DNA of 9,981 nucleotides, taken from an uncultured Eubacterium sp. (GTDB taxonomy: Bacteria; Bacillota; Clostridia; Peptostreptococcales; Anaerovoracaceae). The stretch covers positions 1 to 9,981 of the forward strand of contig CAMOGZ010000039.1 in assembly GCA_946614405.1 (NCBI GenBank), written 5' to 3'. A program made the position numbers and the translations under genes. Shown here one piece after another: positions 6,159 to 9,981 of the stretch; within the stretch, counting starts at the first letter, position 1; each line of letters starts with the position of its first letter. The notes under the pieces are model-generated. The model was not told the DNA's origin, did no database searches, and was given only the letters and a program-made list of their open reading frames with translations.

Positions 6159-6917
6159 ATGAGTTCACCAGGCGCGGTAGCATTTTCCATATTCGGAATT
6201 GACATCATGTGGTACGGGATCCTGATCGGGGCAGCTTTTCTGCTGGCGATCTGGATCTGTTACTGCAGAGCTCCGCGCCATGGTATCCGGAAGGAGTCCA
6301 TCATGGACTTCGCCCTCTGGCTCATTCCCATGGCCATCATCGGCGCCAGGGTATACTATGTGATATTTTCCTGGGATATGTACCGGGGAGATCCTCTTAG
6401 CGTATTCAACATCCGGGGAGGTGGTCTTGCGATCCACGGCGGTATCATCGCCGGATTGCTGACGGCCGTTTTCTTTTGTAAAAGACGGAATATCTCCTTT
6501 CTTGAGATGGCGGATCTGATTTTTCCCGCCGTTGCACTGGGGCAGGCCATCGGGCGCTGGGGGAACTTCTTCAACTCAGAGGCTCATGGAACACCCACGG
6601 ATCTTCCTTGGGCGATCCTGGTGGACGGACAGTACGTACACCCGACCTTTCTGTATGAATCGGTCTGGTGTTTTCTGCTGTTCTGGATCCTGCTCTGGGT
6701 GGACCGGCACCGCCGTTTCACGGGGCAGGTGGTTCTGCTGTACGGGATGCTGTACTCACTGGAGCGATTTGGTGTGGAACATCTGCGGACGGACAGCCTG
6801 ATGATCGGGCCGTTCCGCCAGGCACAGCTTCTCAGTGCCGCAGTCTTTCTGTGCTGTCTGGGAGCATATATCTACCTGAATAAAAAACAACTTGATAAAG
6901 GAGCAGAAGAAGAATGA
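6159..6917 (+). CDS. lgt: Prolipoprotein diacylglyceryl transferase
   Basis: Lgt transfers diacylglycerol from phosphatidylglycerol to the lipobox cysteine of prolipoproteins in the cytoplasmic membrane, the first step of lipoprotein maturation. The 252-residue length is slightly short of the usual 260-290. Conserved features are the membrane segment at about 16-35, 'IGARVYYVIF' (61-70), 'HGGIIAGL' (93-100, H93 matching the essential His of E. coli Lgt), the Lgt signature 'GRWGNFFNSEAHG' (132-144, with R133, N136, E141 and G144), 'HPTFLYES' (161-168), and 'EHLRTDSL' (207-214) with the late conserved Arg. AGGAGG (6148-6153) is 5 bases before the ATG. The stop overlaps the ychF start as ATGA. 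Confidence 0.96.
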   Translation: MSSPGAVAFSIFGIDIMWYGILIGAAFLLAIWICYCRAPRHGIRKESIMDFALWLIPMAIIGARVYYVIFSWDMYRGDPLSVFNIRGGGLAIHGGIIAGLLTAVFFCKRRNISFLEMADLIFPAVALGQAIGRWGNFFNSEAHGTPTDLPWAILVDGQYVHPTFLYESVWCFLLFWILLWVDRHRRFTGQVVLLYGMLYSLERFGVEHLRTDSLMIGPFRQAQLLSAAVFLCCLGAYIYLNKKQLDKGAEEE

Positions 6918-8014
6918 AATTAGGGATCGTTGGACTTCCTAATGTAGGGAAGAGCACACTTTTCAATGCAATCACGAAAGCAGGGGCAGAAGCGGCGAAT
7001 TATCCGTTCTGCACCATTGAACCCAATGTCGGCGTGGTGACGGTACCGGATGAGCGGATCCGGGTACTCAGTGAACTGAACCACTCCAAGAAGACCATCT
7101 ATAACACCATCGAGTTCTGTGACATCGCAGGATTGGTGAAGGGCGCATCCAAGGGTGAGGGCCTGGGAAACAAGTTCCTGGGACACATCCGTGAGGTTGC
7201 GGCCATCTGCCATGTGGTCCGGTGCTTCGAGAATGACAATATCGTTCATGTATCCGGTAAGATCGACCCTCTCGGGGACATTAATACCATCAATACGGAA
7301 CTGATCCTCTCGGATATGGAGATCCTGGAGCGCCGCATCAGCAAGACTCAGAAGGTGGCCCGTAATGATAAGGCGGCAGCGGCGGAGCTGGAGATCCTGA
7401 AGAAGGTCTACGCCTTCCTGGAGAACGGACAGTCTGCCCGTGCCATGGAGGATCTGGACGATGACGAGGCTGCATTCGTTGCGTCTCTGGATCTGCTTTC
7501 TTATAAGCCGATCATCTACGTTGCCAATGTTTCCGAAGAGGATGCGGCAGACCAGGGTGAGAATCCCTACGTAGAACAGGTGAGATCCTTTGCGGCAAGC
7601 GAAGGAGCCGAGGTGGTGGTGATCTGTGCTGAGATCGAACAGGAGATCTCGGAACTGGAGGACGAGGAGAAGGCCATGTTCCTGGAGGAACTGGGAATCT
7701 CAGAATCCGGTCTGGACAAGCTCATCAAGGCATCCTACCGCCTGCTGGATCTGATCTCCTTCCTGACAACAGGAGAGGACGAGACCAGAGCCTGGACCAT
7801 CCGTGTGGGCACCAAGGCGCCTCAGGCAGCCGGAAAGATCCATACCGACTTTGAACGGGGATTCATCCGCGCTGAGACCATCGGCTATGAGACTCTGATG
7901 TCTCAGTGCGAGGGAAGCATGTCCAAGGCCAAAGAGAAGGGACTTCTTCGCTCCGAAGGAAAAGAATACGTTGTTAAGGATGGCGACATTATTACATTCC
8001 TCTTCAATGTATAA
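6914..8014 (+). CDS. ychF: Redox-regulated ATPase YchF (OBG-family, OLA1-like)
   Basis: YchF is a ribosome-associated P-loop NTPase that prefers ATP to GTP and is linked to translation and the stress response. The protein has 366 residues, the usual length. G1 is 'GLPNVGKST' (7-15). The switch region has T34 in 'FCTIEPNVG'. G3 is 'DIAG' (70-73), followed by the YchF-specific '[14 protein letters not shown]' (76-89). 'NVSE' (205-208) replaces NKxD at G4, the change associated with ATP preference. The middle part (about 130-195) is the coiled-coil insertion. The C-terminal TGS domain runs from about 281, with '[11 protein letters not shown]' and 'GFIRAETI', to the end. AAGGAG (6898-6903) lies 10 bases before the ATG, inside the end of lgt. 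It shares lgt's promoter. Confidence 0.97.
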   Translation: MKLGIVGLPNVGKSTLFNAITKAGAEAANYPFCTIEPNVGVVTVPDERIRVLSELNHSKKTIYNTIEFCDIAGLVKGASKGEGLGNKFLGHIREVAAICHVVRCFENDNIVHVSGKIDPLGDINTINTELILSDMEILERRISKTQKVARNDKAAAAELEILKKVYAFLENGQSARAMEDLDDDEAAFVASLDLLSYKPIIYVANVSEEDAADQGENPYVEQVRSFAASEGAEVVVICAEIEQEISELEDEEKAMFLEELGISESGLDKLIKASYRLLDLISFLTTGEDETRAWTIRVGTKAPQAAGKIHTDFERGFIRAETIGYETLMSQCEGSMSKAKEKGLLRSEGKEYVVKDGDIITFLFNV

Positions 8015-8032
8015 TTCATCGATTCTTAATAC

Positions 8033-8061
8033 TTGTATGGTAGAGTAAATTGAGTTATTAT
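8033..8061 (+). promoter_or_regulatory. Possible promoter of the Na+/phosphate cotransporter gene
   Basis: In the 78-base gap after ychF, TTGTAT (8033-8038, weak: 3 of 6) is followed by a 17-base spacer and TATTAT (8056-8061, 5 of 6 to TATAAT). The predicted start is near 8068. The gap is AT-rich compared with the genes around it. The weak -35 would fit a promoter needing an activator, but no PhoP-type repeat is obvious. Confidence 0.45.
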
Positions 8062-8062
8062 C

Positions 8063-8077
8063 GACATAAAGAATGTC
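8063..8077. repeat. Short inverted repeat at the predicted start of transcription
   Basis: GACAT (8063-8067) and ATGTC (8073-8077) are exact inverted copies around a 5-base loop. The repeat directly follows the candidate -10 and covers its predicted start site, a position where a repressor could act. Five-base arms can arise by chance, so this is only a candidate operator. Confidence 0.2.
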
Positions 8078-8092
8078 AAGTGGGAGGAATAC

Positions 8093-9730
8093 ATGTCAGC
8101 TGAAGAATTATTTGCTTTACTTGGGGGAGTTGGACTGTTCCTTTATGGAATGACTGTCATGTCGTCCGGACTGCGGAATGCTTGCGGAGATAATCTTCAG
8201 GTCATCTTGGAGAAGGCTACCTCGAACCGCGTGATAGCGGTCCTTGTAGGACTTGCGGTAACGGTGCTCGTACAGAGCTCATCCGCAACAGATATTATGG
8301 TTATCGGTTTCGTCAATTCCGGAATGATGACGCTGCCGCAGGCCATCGGTGTGATCATGGGAGCGAACATCGGAACCACGGTGACGGCTCAGATCACAGC
8401 TTTTAACATATCTGCATATGCACCGATCATCTTGTTCCTTGGTGCGGTAATGTTTTTGTTTATCAAGAAGAGCACACCGAAGTACGTGGGAGAGTTTCTC
8501 ATGGGATTCGGTATGCTTTTCGTTGGAATATCCATCATGAAGGAGACCATCGCGCCACTTTCGGAGAGTCAGGAGTTTATCAAGATGCTGTCGAATCTTG
8601 ACAATCCGCTCCTTGCGATCCTGTTCGGAGTTGCCTTCACGGCTCTTCTGCAGAGTTCGTCTTCTTCTACGGTTATTTTCCAGACTTTTGCGATCCAGGG
8701 CCTGCTGAGCTATCATTCGGCAGTCTACCTGGTGATCGGCGCAGCCATCGGCTCCGTGACACCGAACCTGATCGCATCTCTGACCACCAACCGGAATGGA
8801 AAGAGAACGGCGGTACTGAACCTGCTGTTCAACCTGATCCGTGCGGTGATCCTGGTGATCCTGATCAATCTGTTCCCGCAGATCCTGGAACTGATCCAGA
8901 GCCTGTCACCGGACTCCATCGGAAGACAGGTGGCGAATACTCATACGACCTTCGCCATCATCGCAGTGCTTCTGGAACTGCCTTTCACCAACTATATCAT
9001 CAAGCTTGCTGAGAAACTGATCCCGGTTCTTCCGGAGGAAAACGAGCAGCTGGAGGACCGTTCTCTCATGTACATGGTCAACCTTGCCAGCATGCCGACA
9101 TCTGTCGCACTGAAGCAGGTGCATCGTGAGATCAGCCGTATGGGAGAGATCGCGACCAAGAATCTGAAACGCGCCATGGAATGCTTCCTGGAGTTTGATC
9201 CTGTGAAGGCGGAATCCGTCCACATCCGTGAGGAGAGCGTGGATCTGCTGCAGAAGAGCATCGATGAGGCCATGGTGGACCTGAGGACGCCAGAACTGAG
9301 CATGGATACCCTGAAGCGTATCTCTCAGCTTTCCATCGCTGTAACGGACATTGAGCGCCTTTCCGACCATGCTGAGAACATCGTAGAGGATGCGGAGAGT
9401 CTCCGCGGTCGTAAGGTGCGGATGAATGAGGAAGCGCTGGAAGAACTGAGGGGGATGTACGCCAATACGCTCCGCATCGTTGAGCTTGCCATGGATATCT
9501 TCAGCAATGAAGACTTCAGCAAACTGCCTGAGGTCAATGAGATCGAGGACCGGATCGACGATCAGGAGACGGATCTGGTGGACAGCCACGTCCAGCGTCT
9601 GATGCGCGGCGACTGCGAACCTCTGGAGGGGATCGTCTTCACCAATATGGTCAATGACCTGGAACGTACTGCGGACCATGCAGTGAATATTGCCTATGCG
9701 CTGTCGGATTCTGAACCGGAGGATATCTGA
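8093..9730 (+). CDS. Na+/phosphate cotransporter with C-terminal PhoU-like domain
   Basis: This 545-residue protein belongs to the Na/Pi cotransporter family (NptA/YjbB type; SLC34-related core). The membrane half (about 1-310) has the two inverted Na/Pi repeats: 'QSSSATD' (61-67) with 'GANIGTT' (90-96), and 'QSSSSST' (187-193) with 'GAAIGSVTPN' (216-225). QSSS motifs line the substrate path in this family. The second repeat departs from the usual GANIGT. The C-terminal half (about 330-540) is helical and PhoU-like, with two metal-site motifs, 'ERLSDHAENI' (421-430) and 'ERTADHAVNI' (524-533). PhoU domains tie transport to phosphate control. It probably moves phosphate with sodium across the cytoplasmic membrane; direction cannot be read from sequence. 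'GGGAGGA' (8082-8088) is the ribosome binding site. The gene stands alone between ychF and a tRNA operon, and no clear terminator follows it. Confidence 0.92.
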   Translation: MSAEELFALLGGVGLFLYGMTVMSSGLRNACGDNLQVILEKATSNRVIAVLVGLAVTVLVQSSSATDIMVIGFVNSGMMTLPQAIGVIMGANIGTTVTAQITAFNISAYAPIILFLGAVMFLFIKKSTPKYVGEFLMGFGMLFVGISIMKETIAPLSESQEFIKMLSNLDNPLLAILFGVAFTALLQSSSSSTVIFQTFAIQGLLSYHSAVYLVIGAAIGSVTPNLIASLTTNRNGKRTAVLNLLFNLIRAVILVILINLFPQILELIQSLSPDSIGRQVANTHTTFAIIAVLLELPFTNYIIKLAEKLIPVLPEENEQLEDRSLMYMVNLASMPTSVALKQVHREISRMGEIATKNLKRAMECFLEFDPVKAESVHIREESVDLLQKSIDEAMVDLRTPELSMDTLKRISQLSIAVTDIERLSDHAENIVEDAESLRGRKVRMNEEALEELRGMYANTLRIVELAMDIFSNEDFSKLPEVNEIEDRIDDQETDLVDSHVQRLMRGDCEPLEGIVFTNMVNDLERTADHAVNIAYALSDSEPEDI

Positions 9731-9786
9731 TTCGGGAGCGGCGGAAAGGGCGCTGAAAAAAACTATGGAAATGTGAAAGAAAATGG

Positions 9787-9815
9787 TTGACATATCCCTT
9801 ATGATTTGCTAATAT
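9787..9815 (+). promoter_or_regulatory. Strong promoter of the tRNA operon
   Basis: A perfect TTGACA (9787-9792) is followed by a 17-base spacer and TAATAT (9810-9815), preceded by TGC (9807-9809), which makes an extended -10. Transcription would start near 9822, giving a leader of about 26 bases before tRNA-Met. This fits constitutive, high-level tRNA transcription. Confidence 0.82.
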
Positions 9816-9847
9816 ATTTCTTGCAGTGATTTTGACGCTGCGAGTGT

Positions 9848-9924
9848 GGCGGTGTAGCTTAGTTGGCTAGAGCGTCCGGTTCATACCCGGAAGGTCGGTG
9901 GTTCGACTCCACTCGCCGCTACCA
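9848..9924 (+). tRNA. tRNA-Met (CAT), elongator type, CCA encoded
   Basis: A 77-base cloverleaf. The acceptor stem pairs 9848-9854 (GGCGGTG) with 9914-9920 (CGCCGCT), including G·U at the first pair and U·G at the sixth. The D arm runs from 9857 to 9873. The anticodon stem TCCGG/CCGGA (9875-9879 with 9887-9891) carries the CAT anticodon at 9882-9884. The T arm has GGTGG/CCACT and loop TTCGACT. CCA is encoded at 9922-9924. It lacks the initiator features (unpaired first base pair, three G-C pairs next to the anticodon loop). It resembles the Bacillus elongator tRNA-Met rather than the CAT-anticodon tRNA-Ile, as I remember both. Confidence 0.95.
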
Positions 9925-9927
9925 TAA

Positions 9928-9981
9928 GGGCGCTTAGCTCAGCTGGGAGAGCACCTGCCTTACAAGCAGGGGGTCACAGGT
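9928..9981 (+). tRNA. tRNA-Val (TAC), truncated by the window edge
   Basis: The first 54 bases of a tRNA. The 5' acceptor strand is GGGCGCT (9928-9934), then T8-A9 and a D arm with 'GCTCAGCTGGGAGAGC' (9937-9952). The anticodon stem CCTGC/GCAGG (9954-9958 with 9966-9970) encloses a loop with the TAC anticodon at 9961-9963. The T arm and 3' end are beyond the edge. It lies 3 bases after tRNA-Met and must share its transcript. Confidence 0.95.

Noticed and set aside
9731..9786. Possible terminator after the phosphate transporter gene (AGCG...CGCT near 9737-9754)
   Set aside because: The stem is only about 4 base pairs and is followed by A residues, not T residues, on the + strand; no convincing rho-independent terminator is present.
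8906..9793. Open frame of 295 codons on the - strand opposite the PhoU-like half of the transporter
   Set aside because: It is a shadow of a conserved coding region and shows no support of its own.
9848..9924. tRNA with CAT anticodon as initiator tRNA-fMet or tRNA-Ile2
   Set aside because: The first acceptor pair is formed (G·U), the anticodon stem lacks the three G-C pairs of initiators, and the sequence resembles elongator tRNA-Met rather than Ile2 of Firmicutes.

Overview
The window looks like chromosomal DNA of a Gram-positive anaerobe of the class Clostridia, most likely family Lachnospiraceae. This rests on strong AAAGGAGG-type ribosome binding sites, a DUF5688 protein (a family I know mainly from Lachnospiraceae), a clostridial-style Tad/Flp gene set, and an elongator tRNA-Met close to the Bacillus subtilis one as I remember it. 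No species is claimed. Every gene I can support lies on the + strand.

Region 1 (start to about 6079) is a compact operon for a Tad/Flp-like (type IVc pilus or secretion) machine. It is cut at the left edge. In order it encodes the C-terminal end of a probable SAF/CpaB-like protein, a CpaE/TadZ-like ParA-family protein with a degenerate P-loop, a CpaF-like secretion ATPase, a TadB-like membrane platform protein, a short TadC-like partner, two homologous single-helix peptides of 52 and 48 residues, two larger single-pass TadE/TadF-like pseudopilin candidates, and a DUF5688 protein. Genes overlap by 4 bases (ATGA or GTGA) at four junctions and by 34 bases at another. The rest are 13 to 15 bases apart with strong Shine-Dalgarno sites, so the set is probably co-transcribed and translationally coupled. 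No secretin or prepilin peptidase is seen in the window. None of the small membrane subunits carries a recognisable prepilin cleavage site.

Region 2 (about 6100 to 8014) starts with a good sigma-A-type promoter and holds two housekeeping genes overlapping by 4 bases: lgt (lipoprotein diacylglyceryl transferase) and ychF (OBG-family nucleotide-binding protein).

Region 3 (8015 to 9730) holds a Na+/phosphate cotransporter fused to a C-terminal PhoU-like domain, probably with its own promoter.

Region 4 (9787 to the right edge) is the start of a tRNA operon: a perfect -35 and an extended -10, then elongator tRNA-Met (CAT), a 3-base gap, and tRNA-Val (TAC), which runs off the window.

The most interesting material is the Tad-like operon. 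Its small paralogous peptides are easily missed by gene callers with length cut-offs and are candidate structural subunits of an atypical pilus or pseudopilus. The long open frames on the - strand look like shadows of GC-rich codon usage and were left out.
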